From the NCBI RefSeq assembly GCF_000150275.1, contig NW_002060983.1, forward strand, positions 83,756 to 147,755: a DNA stretch of 64,000 nucleotides, read 5' to 3'. Positions 36,021 through 48,787 of this stretch are shown in pieces. Each line of letters begins with the position of its first letter. The first letter of the stretch is position 1. The position numbers and the translations under genes are program-made. The notes beneath the pieces were generated by a model that ran no database searches, was not told where the DNA came from, and saw only the letters and a list, made by a program, of their open reading frames with translations. This DNA comes from Trichoplax adhaerens (taxonomy: Eukaryota > Placozoa > Uniplacotomia > Trichoplacea > Trichoplacidae).

Positions 36021-36439
36021 ACTCACAGACGACTCTTAAAGCGCTGCTTCTATGGTAGAAGATGGTATTAATTGGTTAAGACTACGCTATCGTATAGCAC
36101 ATGGAAGATTTCTTTTTACTTAATAATTGTTATTTCAAGTTAGCAAATTGCAAGCCTACTAAAATTTAAAACTCACTCATTACAGTACAGTATAAAAATT
36201 CACATCATGCCAGTATGAATTTTTTTATTTGGCAGCGTTACAATTTTACTCGGCATCGATATTTTCCATGCCGAGTGACCAACTATTGAAACTCTAGAAA
36301 ATGTTCTAAAACTTCTGGTAAACCTGGACTCCCAATGGTAGATTGTTTACAAATATTCCTCTATTATGAACTTTAACCCATTAAACTTGTTGATCTAACC
36401 GCCAACTTTTTCAAGATCGAACAAATGCGTCACTAGGAA
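36021..36439. other. Spacer with two close hairpins
   Basis: Two stem-loops lie side by side. AAAAATTCA (36194-36202) pairs with TGAATTTTT (36216-36224). The GC-rich ACTCGGCAT (36248-36256) pairs with ATGCCGAGT (36268-36276) across an 11-nt loop. No coding content. Confidence 0.5.
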
Positions 36440-36444
36440 CTTCC

Positions 36445-37032
36445 TGTCACAAAAAAACTTTCGTGAACGTACCTAAACTAGTCTATCTACTCTTAAGGTT
36501 CCCCGACTAACTCCGGAGATCCTCAGTAAAGGAAAACTAACTTATTCCTATACCATAGACAACGAGTCCAACGATAGGTTTAGGTTATTAAATATTTTAT
36601 TACCAGCTATTGCAACTTAGTACCAGTGTACTCTAGCGTAGCCTTCGTGGAACTGAGATTAAAAAGTAATGATCAAGCTTATATACAGTTTCATATATCA
36701 CACAAATAAGATCGGTACTAATCTTTCACATTAAATTATAGAATGTGCAATACAGATCCATACAGGCTTACTATAGATTCAACTAGCTCGAGTGTTACTT
36801 ATCACTTGTCACAAATTAATATTATTAATTAGCACCTTATTAACTAACATAATAATCTTTACAGCTTGACATTTAAATTGCTAACACCATATCCACGCTG
36901 TATATTACTAGGATAATTAATAACAAAACTCAATTAACAACTAGGTTGTGGCCGAGATCGGCAACCTCCATAATAATATTGTTACACATTTTAGATCAAA
37001 ATATTATTCATTTCGGAGCGAGCTCCGTCACA
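36445..37032 (-). mobile_element. Solo LTR, family F
   Basis: 588 bp flanked by a perfect duplication CTTCC (36440-36444 and 37033-37037). It reads on the minus strand: the 5' end is TGTGACGGAGC at 37032 downward and the 3' end is CACGAAAG then TTTGTGACA at 36445. GTATATAAGC (seen as GCTTATATAC at 36677-36686) is followed 80 bp on by AATAAA (seen as TTTATT at 36596-36601). The 5' hairpin CGGAGC-GA-GCTCCG is at 37014-37027. A second strong hairpin in U3 at about 36943-36967 pairs AGGTT..GCCGA with TCGGC..AACCT. The 3' end resembles those of families A and E. Confidence 0.87.
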
Positions 37033-37037
37033 CTTCC

Positions 37038-40000
37038 CTAAGTACTAAAACATTGCGATCAATCCAATGGCATTTTAACGTAATATTAAAATTAATATTA
37101 TTAAAAATCAAAATTTGAAATAAAATTATTACAAGACTACTGCAAGGTTTACCTGCCCGACTGCTAAAAGCGACAGGGCAAAATATTGATATTGTTGGGT
37201 TGTTATATGGCGACGGAGCGGCATATCTCTTCTGAATTAAAATAATGAATCCAAACTGTATATTTCCAAGAAACTAGCTAATTAATATTGTAATTACATA
37301 CATGAAACAGCTGCATATTTACGTTCTAGACTGTACTTGATAAAACATAGTTTGTCTCAGAATTGCAGAGCACTTAATTTTGCTATGCTCAGCATAGTAT
37401 TTCAGAGATTATAAATCTCGTCTTATGAAGATACTGTACTTAAGTAAAGATGACCTTAGACAGTATGTTGCTTAGTTCCTTATTATTAATATTTAATGAC
37501 AGTGATAAATATTCGTATAGTCTATAAATTTATACATTTTTTTACGTCAATCTGCCATACGGTAGCTAGCGAATAATGCTATTATTACTTATATATGATA
37601 GCTGTTACAATATTAAACCATAGATGATCCACTGAAATATTTAATAATGGAATCACCGAGTAAGAAAGAATAAAATATTGCTTTCTATTTGTAGTTGCTT
37701 ACCGCGGAAAGTGTAGGGCCTAGAAACTTTTGAAGTCATAGTTATTTATTGCAAAATCTATCTAGTAGTTGTATTCAAGCATAGTAGAATTTTGCATGGT
37801 AAGGTATATCTTTATGTGAAGATCAAATAAATTCAAAATTATCTTCAGACTTTAAATATAGATGAGTTTCATTGCATACGAGTATACTCATAATTAGGCA
37901 GTTATCAGCACAAAAACGAGCAAATTATCTACGAATATCATTTATGTCATCTACTAAAAATATTGCAAAATTTGAGGTAATAAAGAATTACGTATGTACA
38001 GCGTAATTTGAAATCTGCAAAGTTCCATTCAAGATATTTTCACCCAGTTACAACAATACAATACAAAAAACTAGAATTAATATAAAATAGTAGGGGATAG
38101 GCTGTGATTTTATATGCATAAGTTATAAGGTCCAAAATTACAGCAGTCATTTTATACCAATTTAGTTTTATAGCTGTAACAAGAATCAAATTTAACGTAA
38201 GACAAATACAGGCTTAAATATATTAAGAGCTCGCAATAACCCTTACTTGCAACAAAGGTTAAGAATGGGCTTTCGAATCTACACTGCTGTAAATTGGAAT
38301 GGCAATCAGTTAATATTCTTATGTAGATGCAATCAAGATTTTGGACAACGAGGCCTCCAATCGCTCTAGTAAATCACAATCTACTATATTTTCGATGTTG
38401 CCGAAGCTTATAAAGGTTTACATAAATTAACTGGTTTAACTATTCGAATCGCCTCATAGTTTAAAAATTAATCAAATAAATGATCTAACTAGTCGCCATT
38501 TGAACAAGTTTAACAGATTCAAATGCTATCACATTTACTGTGCTGTATCTACATTAAATTGATTAATTTCTAACAGAAGTTTTTAACCAATATACCAATA
38601 TATTGAGCTATCCTATATAGATATTTCATCAAAGCTTGAAAACTAAACTTTCAATTTTATTACCAATTGAAGTAAGAGATAACAGATACTTTTGGTTATG
38701 GCAATTAGCATTTACTATTTCAGTTTCTTTAATTCTAAATTAAGTGCTGCTAACGTATTAACTATACTGTACCACAAAAGTAGTTAAGAAGACCGTGAAC
38801 ATTACATGCATCTAATCATAGATCAAGTGTAAAATAGAAATAATGTTTACATCACGATAATTGACTCTAGATAGACTATTTAATACTTTAATGTAGTTTT
38901 CACGCCAAAACTCAAACGTAGATGTTAAAATGGTTCTGCGATTTCCATCCAGTACAAGCGTAAGTATAGTATCATAACTAGCTAGCGCTAACAGTTACAC
39001 TCTAATAGAAAAATCACTAGAGTATACGAGTATGAGAAAGTATGCATTTCGATTTTTATCAAAAGAAACTTGTATTTATACTTTAGTTGCATATTAGCAC
39101 TAAAACAGATGCAGAATTAAGCTTTGAAAAATTCTGTAATATAAAGATGGAACTAAGTTATCATTTGACCTTCCACTAAATTGCAAACTATTGCCGAAGT
39201 CCGATATGCAAAGAGACTAAGATCAATATTACCCGATTATAAGCAAATTCATTGAATTGTACCTTAGGTATTACGTAGGTTAATGCCGTGAGCAATATTC
39301 GCCGTGGACTTTCTTCCTATAAATAGAAAAAGAAACTATGGAGAACTAATAAGAAATCATCAGATTTATAGATCTAAAAGTACTGTTTACCCTTCAATAT
39401 TTAGTTTACGTAAATAACAATACCTACTCTCTGAACCTTACTTCCTCACAAGGTCTGTTATCGTTATTTCTAATCTTTTTGGTTGCTGGTGATTACATTT
39501 CAATCTAAACTTTATAGCCCACTAATAAGCTGCTTTATACCAAGGTTTATTATATGCTATGATCTAACAAAAAACGATAGCTCTAGCATTTGCAAAAATT
39601 TTCAAGCCGGTGCAACAGGCCAAAGTATATCCCTAGCCTGGAATATCCCCGGGTTTAATCTATGTTACACCGGCACTTATTTTTTGCATCTAGATTTTGT
39701 TCAATAAATGTTTGCAAAATATGAATGAGGCATATTGTAAATATTTCAGCATAGCATTAGGCAGCTGTATTTACCCTTTTTATATCTAGTATGCATTCTC
39801 AAAATCAGTTTGCTAAGAGCTAGTATGGCTTTAAATAAATCTTCTCAATTATCTCTCCCCAGACTGTCTTACTTAAATTCGAACAATTTCGTTATACTAA
39901 AATTTCGTCTGTAAAATTTTAAAAGGATTAGAATTTATCGGCTAATGGTAAATCTTGTAAGCAGTATCGTAACCATCTAGGAATTTGATATTTTTACAAT

Positions 40001-40856
40001 TACTGGAAAACTTAACACCTACTAAGAGCAATTTTATATTTAGAAGAGAACCTCATCAAATTCTAATTGCATCATATTGTAACGCTGATTCGAATTTATG
40101 TTACAGGAATAGGTACACAACTATCAATGAAAAGTGCCATAATGTAGATCCAGTCCTTGATAAGACTGTGCTGAAGGCTAAACTTTGCCTGCATTGCGCA
40201 TATTATTGCGAAGATCTTTTGTATAAAATCAGTTAATGTTTACTTATAGCCGCTATTATAAATCGTTTTGCTTGTAGCTCAGCTTATTAAGCGATAAAAT
40301 TCAAACTTGTGCATAGATATATAAAAATATAAACTAGGAAAGTCTCTTTGTAGAACTTTCAGTTTTCTAATTTATCGACAAATAAGGTTTATTGTACGCT
40401 GAGTTTAAAGTAATCCAACGTGAACACTTTATTATTATTAAAAGTTGACAGTCATGCCTTAGAGACAGGTTAAAGTCTCACTGACAAAGTTCAAAGCAGT
40501 ATTTGATTAAGAAATGCCCTTATTTGGTTTAATATATGCTTTGACATGTAAGGCACTTTTTATTTTGAAGTTGGGCATACCTTCGACAAAACTGCTTCTT
40601 ACAAAAATGAAATTTAAATGATTAACTTCAGAATTACGAATCTTTCTTCAGGGTTGTTTAGTCGCTAGCTATAGCAATGAGAACTAGAGTATTTACTTTA
40701 CACATTTAGTGAGCCTTGCAAAGAGGATATTTACGTTATCTCAAAATGAAATTAACATTCAGATGGCTTTTAACAAATAAGTGCCCATATAAAATACTGC
40801 CAACTAAACTTTCTTACGAAGAGTTACTGATTATTAACCCTTTAAATACGTGTATG
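37038..40856. other. Intergenic DNA with one nested palindrome
   Basis: About 3.8 kb without a gene I can support. Small palindromes are TGCCC/GGGCA near 37152-37180 and ATATG/CATAT near 37206-37230. The strongest structure is at 39605-39678. A cysteine-rich open frame at 39985-40236 has no ATG. Confidence 0.45.
39605..39678. repeat. GC-rich nested inverted repeat
   Basis: The outer arms are GCCGGTGCAAC (39606-39617 region) and GTTACACCGGC (39664-39674), with one mismatched pair. Inside, CAGGC and GCCTG form a second short stem, and ATATCC/GGAATAT a possible third. In an AT-rich setting this could form a branched RNA or a cruciform. I cannot assign it to a known ribozyme or RNA family. Confidence 0.5.
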
Positions 40857-41419
40857 TGTGATAAAATCCATTCACGAAAATTCCAAAGTTGTAGAAAATT
40901 TGAACTTTATTAGATCTAATACAAAGACTGGCTACACACAGCTCTATTCTAGCCGAATAAAACTATTCAAGGACTTCTAGAAAGAACGAACTGAATAGTC
41001 TAAAGTTGCCAGCTTATATTCATTTCGTAGCAGTCATAGCCACAATCAGCATAGCAATATTCTATCTTAATTTACATATAGTCAAATTATTATTAGTGAC
41101 AACATTTTACAGCCAACCATCATTAATCCGATATGTAAACAACTACGGTAATTCCATCGATATTATTCTTAGCAGTCAAAGTACGCTAAACTAAGCATAT
41201 CTTAATATATGAATTACAGTTCTATTTTTACTTCTAGCCTTAATAGTAAATCAACACCTTACTATATATAGCCATGTGCACTATAGCGTCGAATCTACCA
41301 TAACAATCTATGGTAGCGAGCTACTAAATACGTCTTAAGATAAATATAAAAAGTTATGCTTCCGTACATCTTACTAACATCGCTAAAAGTCTACAATAAC
41401 AATACTAAGTTTCGTTACA
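40857..41419 (-). mobile_element. Solo LTR, family C, copy C3 (diverged)
   Basis: 563 bp, TGTGATAAAATCC to TTTCGTTACA on the + strand, aligning along its length with C1 and C4 but much more diverged. The flanks GTATG (40852-40856) and GTATC (41420-41424) match at 4 of 5. The TATA and poly(A) signals of the minus strand are eroded. On the + strand it carries an open frame of about 62 codons (41006-41194) equivalent to one in C1 and C4. It is the oldest C copy in the window by eye. Confidence 0.8.
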
Positions 41420-41424
41420 GTATC

Positions 41425-44400
41425 ATACCTTTACGGTTAGATTGTGCAAGTATTAATGCGTCATGAATTCTTGTGGAATTTCTTAATGTTAGGACTGTTT
41501 CTTCTATATTTGGTTAAATTTCTGAACTGCTAATACGTTTATTAAAACTTTGTTGTGTTTTCCACTAATATATTCACTTATTGCAATCAAGTAATTCTAA
41601 GTAATCCTAAAAGTTAGATCACCTGTACTAATCAGCTTGCTAGTTAAAAACATTTCAAGTAAGGAAATTAAGCGTCAGGTTTTAGAGATTCGAGAAAGTA
41701 GACATCTATAAGTAATGGAATAGTTTTAGTCATAAAACCTCCATTAGAGATCGCTTTGGTATCCAAAATTATCTTATAATGATAAAGCTTATTCTCTAAT
41801 CACATAGTACTTCAGGTATTAAATCCTATTTCTATGTGACAAAATTAATATCTCAGTGATTTTGAATAAAAGATTCATCAACGAATTACAAATTATCATC
41901 AAAAAAAAAATAACAGTGGCTGCTATAGTCTAATGCGCTATACATTTGTAATTGTTACCGGAACACAATTATAGAAAATATTTAATTTTCTAACAAAAGT
42001 CTCGAGTTTTAAAAGATTGCATTAATATTTAATTGATTTCCTGAACAAAGGACAGAAATTCAAGTTAAAGATTAATAGATTCTTGCGTACACTACAAATG
42101 GACTAATCAAAATGTAACAAACAAAACCTGATCTACATACTCTAGGCTACGTTTAGATCATGCAAATCGAATGTTATAAATTGAAGATTTTTTTTATTGA
42201 TTATCCATCAATTTGAAATACTACGTAATAATATTACAAGCTTTGGTCCAATTATAGAATTTTCGTACAACTACACCAAATCTTAGAACCCCAGGATTAT
42301 GAACAAGCTCTAAGTGCAACATCTACGAAAATAGTGCTGCTGCTTTAAATAATATCTAGTAATTCTTGTGCAACAACTAAATCTCTTAAATTTATGGGAA
42401 TTAGTCAGCAAACGAAATTCTATGATTTATATTACCTCTTATAAAGCTAAAATCAACATGATAAAATAATCAAAAACGTTACTGACATATTAACTAACGT
42501 GCATATCCATATCCACCAATTATTGTCAACAATCCCTACATTTGATAATACATACCGCGTTTTAGTTGAGATATATTTTACTTCTGTGAAATGTATGGAA
42601 ATCATTAACTAATTTAATAGATTTATAGCACCAAAATATTAGTTTTCATGATTTATCTGCTTTACTTTTTTAATTAATTTTTCAGCAACTTTTACCGAAG
42701 TTCTTATAAGTATTCGATGCAAAAGCATATTTTTTATCATTAGAGTAAAACTACAATTAATGCTCTCACAAAATCACACATTTAAAATTTCAATGTAACA
42801 GTAGAGGAAAACTTTCATCCCATGTGAATTTATTAATGACAAAATAATAATGCATCAAATTATTAATAAGGGCTCTTTGAAGACTTTGTTATTATACATT
42901 GCGGGAATTAATGTCCTTTAGTTTGCAACGGTTCATAAACTTTATTTCCTTAAAGGTAAGTGAGGTATATGGATAGACTAGTAACGTATCCTTTAAAATT
43001 AGAAGCAATAGCATTCGATTTATAAAAATGGATTAGCGTTACGATAACATTTAAATACTCTCAGATACATACTATAATGTCATATTTAAAGTTTACTGGA
43101 TTGATATTAATTCCATCCTGTATCCGCAATTATTATTCTTTACCTCAAAAATTTTCTAGTTATTAGCAGTGCTGTGCTTGCCAACATCCATGCAGTTGGA
43201 ATCTGTTGTCAGTACTGTACCCATTAAATTAATTGCCATTCTTCAACAATCCATCTAAATATTTTATATATTGTTGTATTATTAGACAGGTGTTATTTAC
43301 TCTATGATAATCAATTCTTAAAGAAGATCTGTACAGATCAAATTAATTAGAACACTCTTTATACAGATCATATGCTTATTAGTAGTCATCAAAAATTTTG
43401 GTACAGTTCTTTTAAATCTAAAGCAAATATTATGTTTTATCCTCTTCCATAATTTCCTATATGTCAACGTGCGAATAGGATTGGATAGGGACTTTCCAAG
43501 CATTAAATGAAAAATAAGAACTGTCAAAAATAATTAATGCATACATTAACGATGTCATTTATTCCCAAGTCTCATTCTTACAAAATTTTATGAATCTTTA
43601 ACTAAGGTTATAAGGTCAGTAAATTTAATGTGTGAGCTTCAGCCCTGAGATTCGATTTACACACACTTGCATTGATCAATTTCTTAATTTTATGTTATAA
43701 ACATTTACAGTATTACCTCTTAGTTCTGCAAGTATGCTACTAAGATATTCAATTGCTTAATGAATTGCTATTTCAATAGTATTAAAATTTTCGAATTATC
43801 CGATTTTATTGCCCTATAAGTATAAATTTTTGTAATTCTGCTAAATACCAAACTATAACATAATGTTCATATACAAATTTTATTGTTAAAGAACTTAAAA
43901 CGCATTAAGCAATCACCATTTTGACTTTAAAAAAGCAACTATTTTCATCTGGTTAAAATTCGGTAAAGAGATCCTATCAAAGTGGTCAGCGTTTATTCCA
44001 ATTTCTAAATTCTGTCAATACTCAACTCTTTATCTAGCAAGAAATCATTGAATATTTAGCAAGAACCAAAAAATTAAATTAATAGTACCTAATCAATTAC
44101 CTTTACGATGCTAATTGGTGATATCGGTTGAACTGTCATATACTTTACCCATTTATCATGACCTTCGCTCAAAAAAATCAACAAAGATGTGATTGCATAG
44201 TAAAATATAATAGATGTCAACGTTATAATTAATCAATTATCAACCGAAATACTTATCGGTGATGAATAATCCTGCATCATATATAAATTTCTGAATGTCC
44301 TTTAATTAAGGGCAGTAGTCTTTTATTCCTAAATAATGAAGTATTGCATAGGATTAGGGTACACTTATTTTAATATTAAGGCAGTACATTTTAGAAATTC

Positions 44401-45009
44401 ATAAATTTTGGAGATTTATAACACCGCGTGTAGCACAAATAGTTTAAGAACATTAAGAATAGGTGTAACCTTCAATATCAAAACCTAGCATAGTTGGTTT
44501 ATCAAATTCTTATGGATCTTATAATTTTAGAACAATCTATTATTCATAATTCCAATTCTATATCAGCATTTAAATAAATGAAATTACTTCTTAGGAGTAT
44601 AATAAACGATCAAATTAGGTATGATTACGTCAGAAATAAGCATATCTAACCAATTGATTGACTTATAAATATTTGTTGTTATTCTTGATTTTTAATTCAA
44701 GAAGTTTATCGCTTGATATATTATTGGTTATCTTAATGCCCTGCATCAGCTTGTGTTATATGTACAAATTAAAATCATCTACCAATTGAATATCATTCTA
44801 GAGACAAAAGAGAAAGAAAGGAAATTACTGATCTATGATGTGGGTAAACAGAATAAGACAATTAAAACTAAACTATTACCTTTCTACAAAATCAAATGTG
44901 AATATGCTCACAATAACCTTATTTATCTGTATTTTAAAGATGAATATATCCAAAACTAAAAAGAATACCTATTGTCTTAAAGGTTTACACGATCTGGTTT
45001 ACAATTAAA
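41425..45009. other. Intergenic DNA, no gene supported
   Basis: About 3.6 kb of AT-rich sequence. A minus-strand frame near 43430-43510 recalls a receptor TM7 and helix 8 and is listed separately at low confidence. Nothing else recognised. Confidence 0.45.
43430..43527 (-). pseudogene. Possible GPCR TM7-helix 8 relic, very weak
   Basis: On the minus strand a frame reads LSNPIRTLTYRKLWKRI, which lines up with QNPIIFFLYNKSFRKI of the pseudogene at 2.5 kb: NP, then Y and K at the right spacing, then a basic helix 8. No TM6 or earlier segment could be traced upstream. It would be the only receptor trace on this strand. The match is short enough to be chance. Confidence 0.18.
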
Positions 45010-45176
45010 CAGTAGATATGATATTAGTGCATATTTAATATAGAGAAATATTCAATATCAATTATACTGTAGATATGATATTACATATTTAATTGAGAGT
45101 TATATTCAATATCACTTATACAGTAGATATGATATTACATATTTAATAGAGAGTTATATTCAATATCAATTATATA
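45010..45176. repeat. Three-copy tandem repeat, 54-57 bp units
   Basis: Three adjacent units, each holding GTAGATATGATATTA, CATATTTAAT and ATATTCAATATCA. The GTAG anchors are at 45012, 45069 and 45123, so periods are 57 and 54. The array ends about 210 bases upstream of the receptor ATG at 45388, so it could lie in its promoter or leader. No copy of the unit was noticed elsewhere in the window. Confidence 0.85.
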
Positions 45177-45387
45177 GATATTAAGTGGTCTTTTTATACT
45201 ATTGATGATGATAGGCTAATCATAACCAATATTCTATTCCCGCTGATACCATACAATTGATCTTACATATAAATTACTAGCTTATATGGAAACTTTCACA
45301 TAAATTCTAATCCATTGACTTGATTAATTGAACAGGGTAACTGGTTCCGATGTAAGTGCACTCTCGATGTAGCATATCAAAACGACG

Positions 45388-46380
45388 ATGACAGCTATAT
45401 TCAATAACAGTCGATCTCATGAGACATTAAACTACATTAAAATTGAAACCATCGTTTTATCATGTATATGGATGCCAATCTTTATTATTGGATTTTTAGG
45501 AAATATATTAGTCTGCGTGACGGTTTATAAAACTAAAAAGATGCACATATTCGTGTATTACTTACTAACAAGTATGGCTATTTCCGACGCTATGAGCTGT
45601 ATCTTTTGTGCGTTATACTTAGTTTTTCAGTTTTGTTATATTTATCTCGATCTTTTGGTATCGACCAAAAGCCTGCTGTGTCAAATAGATAAATTAATGA
45701 TTTATACCTCATACTATACATCTACTCATACACTCACTGTAATTAGTCTAGAGCGTTACTACGCTATCGTTAGAAATCGGGTTGTATTAAAGAAAAATCG
45801 ACTTGGCTTTGCAATAATAGGATTAACTTGGATTTTAGGATTTGCTATAACTATTCCTATGGTCTATGTTGTTGGTGTTACCCCTCAATCGCCTTACTTG
45901 TGTGATTATGTCTATATTGCTACCACAAACTCGAAGATATATATTACAGCATTAACAATGATCGAAGTTGTTATTCCATTTACAATTATTACGTATTTTT
46001 ATTCTACCATCATACGTTACGTGAAATCTAGGCTAAATTCAATTTCTTCCTTTGCTAGTATTGATAAATCAAGCGATAGAAATAAGCGAGATGCCATACG
46101 TATGCTTACAATAGTAACTGTTATATTTATTGTATTCTCATTCTTTCTACATTGCACCAAAATGGTCATGGCATTTTCTGGAACTGTTATGATTTCGACA
46201 TATGAAAGTGGTCTTCCTAATTTTTATATTTATGGCGATGGCTTAGCGGTACTATTAAATGTTATCAATCCTTTTATATACTCTGTCTGTAACAAAAGCT
46301 TTCGCCAGTCAATGCTTCAAACCATTAAAAGGAAAAGAAGAAAAATCATGCAATTTCCAGTAAAAAATCCCAAATTTTAA
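45388..46380 (+). CDS. Class A GPCR, subfamily II, intact single exon
   Basis: 330 residues from ATG 45388; its sister is the 59 kb gene. Helices lie at roughly 20-46, 56-84, 97-128, 139-163, 183-210, 236-262 and 278-300. Landmarks are N39 (1.50), D67 (2.50), C98 (3.25), ERY 122-124 (Glu instead of Asp, an accepted variant), W148 (4.50), loop-2 C172 in SPYLCDY, P197 (5.50) and a canonical NPFIY 294-298. TM6 reads FSFFLH where most receptors have CWxPxH. The switch Trp6.48 is Ser251 and Pro6.50 is Phe253, both lost. The tail is very basic (KRKRRK at 314-319). The sequon is N6. GTAAGT at 45352 and acceptor-like AACAG at 45335 hint at leader splicing. The ligand is unknown; there is no Asp3.32 and no Lys7.43. 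Confidence 0.95.
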   Translation: MTAIFNNSRSHETLNYIKIETIVLSCIWMPIFIIGFLGNILVCVTVYKTKKMHIFVYYLLTSMAISDAMSCIFCALYLVFQFCYIYLDLLVSTKSLLCQIDKLMIYTSYYTSTHTLTVISLERYYAIVRNRVVLKKNRLGFAIIGLTWILGFAITIPMVYVVGVTPQSPYLCDYVYIATTNSKIYITALTMIEVVIPFTIITYFYSTIIRYVKSRLNSISSFASIDKSSDRNKRDAIRMLTIVTVIFIVFSFFLHCTKMVMAFSGTVMISTYESGLPNFYIYGDGLAVLLNVINPFIYSVCNKSFRQSMLQTIKRKRRKIMQFPVKNPKF

Positions 46381-48225
46381 ATTATAATTTACTGAAATTT
46401 CCCGTCATTTCATTCCGCTGATATCATTAAAAATCTAGTTGTAATAACATTTTTGGTTGTAATAACAGTAACAGTTTCATGAAATATTTTAAGAAATGAA
46501 AAATATACTTTTTTAATATACATATTTGAAACCATCTATGTAGTATCGATTGATAATCTCTACTTCGGAGGATATTAGAATATGTCAGTTTAATGGCAAT
46601 CTAGCATCGTTTATTATTATTGACTACAAGCAGATGTAAGCCTTTTTTGATTGTCCAAATTTTTTTTATATGCTGCCTAGTTAGATTCAAAAAGCTTCCA
46701 TAAATTCAGAACATCAACTAAGAGTGATTACAGAATTCAAATAATTTATAGTAATAATTTCCAGACCTCAAGGATGTGACTATTATTGCCTATTTGGATT
46801 GAAAAAATTAAATGCAAAACCTGTGGAAAATAAGTTTGGTTTATTTAAAGTAATTCTTTCTGCTGATAGCCATTAATATTCAAAATTGATCCTGAATATG
46901 GCTATCTTACTATTTTGATTATAGCCTACACGATTCGGATTAAGCGTTCGTTTGCAGTGAATCAAGCTTTATTAACAAACGAAGTACCAAACTACTATTT
47001 TATTTTTAAAATTATATTGCTTATCTTCTTTTAGAATTACAGTTGAATTATCTACTATGAATGTATGACAATGATATTTATTCGAAAAAGATAATTCGAT
47101 TCAATATACATTTACTTATAATAATAAGAATAAAGCGAAACTGAAACTTAAACTCACGCAACCCCAGATAATATCTTCGTAGGTTCGTAATTTATTCTTG
47201 TTATACTAAATATAAAAGCACTTGCAAGGTGCTAGAAAGTTCCAAAAGTTTTTAATAACAGCGATACCTTTATTATTTTTGTGTGATTAAGTATGTATAT
47301 TAAATATCATTAACGGCCATTACCCCTTACTCGAAAACTTATGATGAAATTAAATTTTTGTCCAAATAGTAAGAGCGCATGACATCTTAAATATAAAACG
47401 ATTCGATCTTGAATTAGAAAAGATAGATTAAGTCGTAGGCAATCATTCCTAGCAACGTACAAACGTTTTCAAACAGTATTTTAATATGAATCCTAACAAA
47501 GTTATAGGTCTACATTTACAAAATGACACGCTTAATGAAATTTCATCTGAAGTAAATCTAACAACGTAAGATATTACTATTAAAATTGTACTGACAGTTA
47601 GACATTAAAGGGATTCGGAATAAGTTTAATAGCCGCAGTGTATTGGATATAAAGTCGCTGAGGTTCACGTTGTCAAAATTGTATGAATATTTTATGAAGC
47701 TTAAAATATAAGGGATTATTGAAAAAAAGTTCAGAATAGCTTCTATCAGCTTTCAGAAACAATGATATTCTATCTGTAAAATAAAAGTGGATACTTTTAA
47801 AATAATGTTATATATCCTAGCTACTTTAAATCAATTTGTCAATGTGAATGAAATGGCAGTTAAAGGCTAGATTATTCGAAAACGTTAATTATTGCGGAAT
47901 AATGTCATAATATTCAATTTTATGACGTCAAACTTTATAACCTTCCCACAATATAATCTTATTGAACGCTATCGAAACAAAGGCTACTTCCGTAATTTCC
48001 AGTATTTCTACTATCTCAAATAATTCTATAATTAATTAAAAAAGTAGGCAGTTTAAATATAGAATTATATTATTTAATTAACGGAGTCGTGGTATTGTCT
48101 AAGGCTATAACTAAGCATCCTTATGTTAATGTTGTTTGACGATTTCAAAACTTCCATAAAAATTGTAGACTATCTGCAGTGAAAACAAAATGATTTACAT
48201 TTAGCTTTATTTTAATAATTTACGA
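46381..48225. other. Intergenic DNA, no gene seen
   Basis: About 1.8 kb downstream of the receptor with no recognised coding sequence, RNA gene or repeat. It ends at the target site CATGG of LTR C4. Confidence 0.5.
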
Positions 48226-48230
48226 CATGG

Positions 48231-48782
48231 TGTGATATATACCAATCACGAAATTTCAAATTTTAGAAAAATAAGGGCTTTATTCAATCTTATACAAAGA
48301 TCAACTACACACAGCTCTACTTTAGCCGAATACTACTTCTAAAGACTTCTACAACGAACTAACAGTACAATCTAAAGTTGTATGCTTTTATACTTTTCGT
48401 AGCATTCTCAGCTACAATCCGCATAGCAACCTTTTACCTTATTTTACACATAGTTAAATTATTCTTAGTAAGACTATTCTACTGCGGACCATCATTAATC
48501 CAAAATGGATATGACTACAGTACTTACGTAGACATTATTCACACCAGCCAAAGTACAATGAATTAACCATTTCCTAATATATTATTTACAGTTCTATTTC
48601 TACCTATAGCCTTATTAGTAACTCAACAGCTTACTGTATATAGTCATCTGTACTCTAGCATAGAGTCTCTACCACTACAGTCTATAGTTTTAGCTACCAA
48701 ATATCTCTTAGGATAAATATCTACCGTACATTATACTACGCATGGCTAACAGTCTACAATCACAATACTAAGTTACATTACA
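48231..48782 (-). mobile_element. Solo LTR, family C, copy C4
   Basis: 552 bp, from TGTGATATATACC to AAGTTACATTACA on the + strand, with a perfect duplication CATGG (48226-48230 and 48783-48787). The minus-strand signals are TATAAAAG (CTTTTATA at 48385-48392) and AATAAA (TTTATT at 48279-48284). The terminal hairpin GTGAT/ATCAC lies at its 3' end. It carries the same open + strand frame of about 62 codons as C1 and C3 (48378-48566). It is very close to C1. Confidence 0.94.
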
Positions 48783-48787
48783 CATGG

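Noticed and set aside
36807-37032. A shorter 226-bp element starting at the inner TGTCACAAATT
   Set aside because: Its flanks do not match. Moving the left end to 36445 gives a perfect CTTCC duplication.
39985-40236. Cysteine-containing open frame of about 84 codons
   Set aside because: No in-frame ATG, no family recognised, and no convincing splice signals at both ends.
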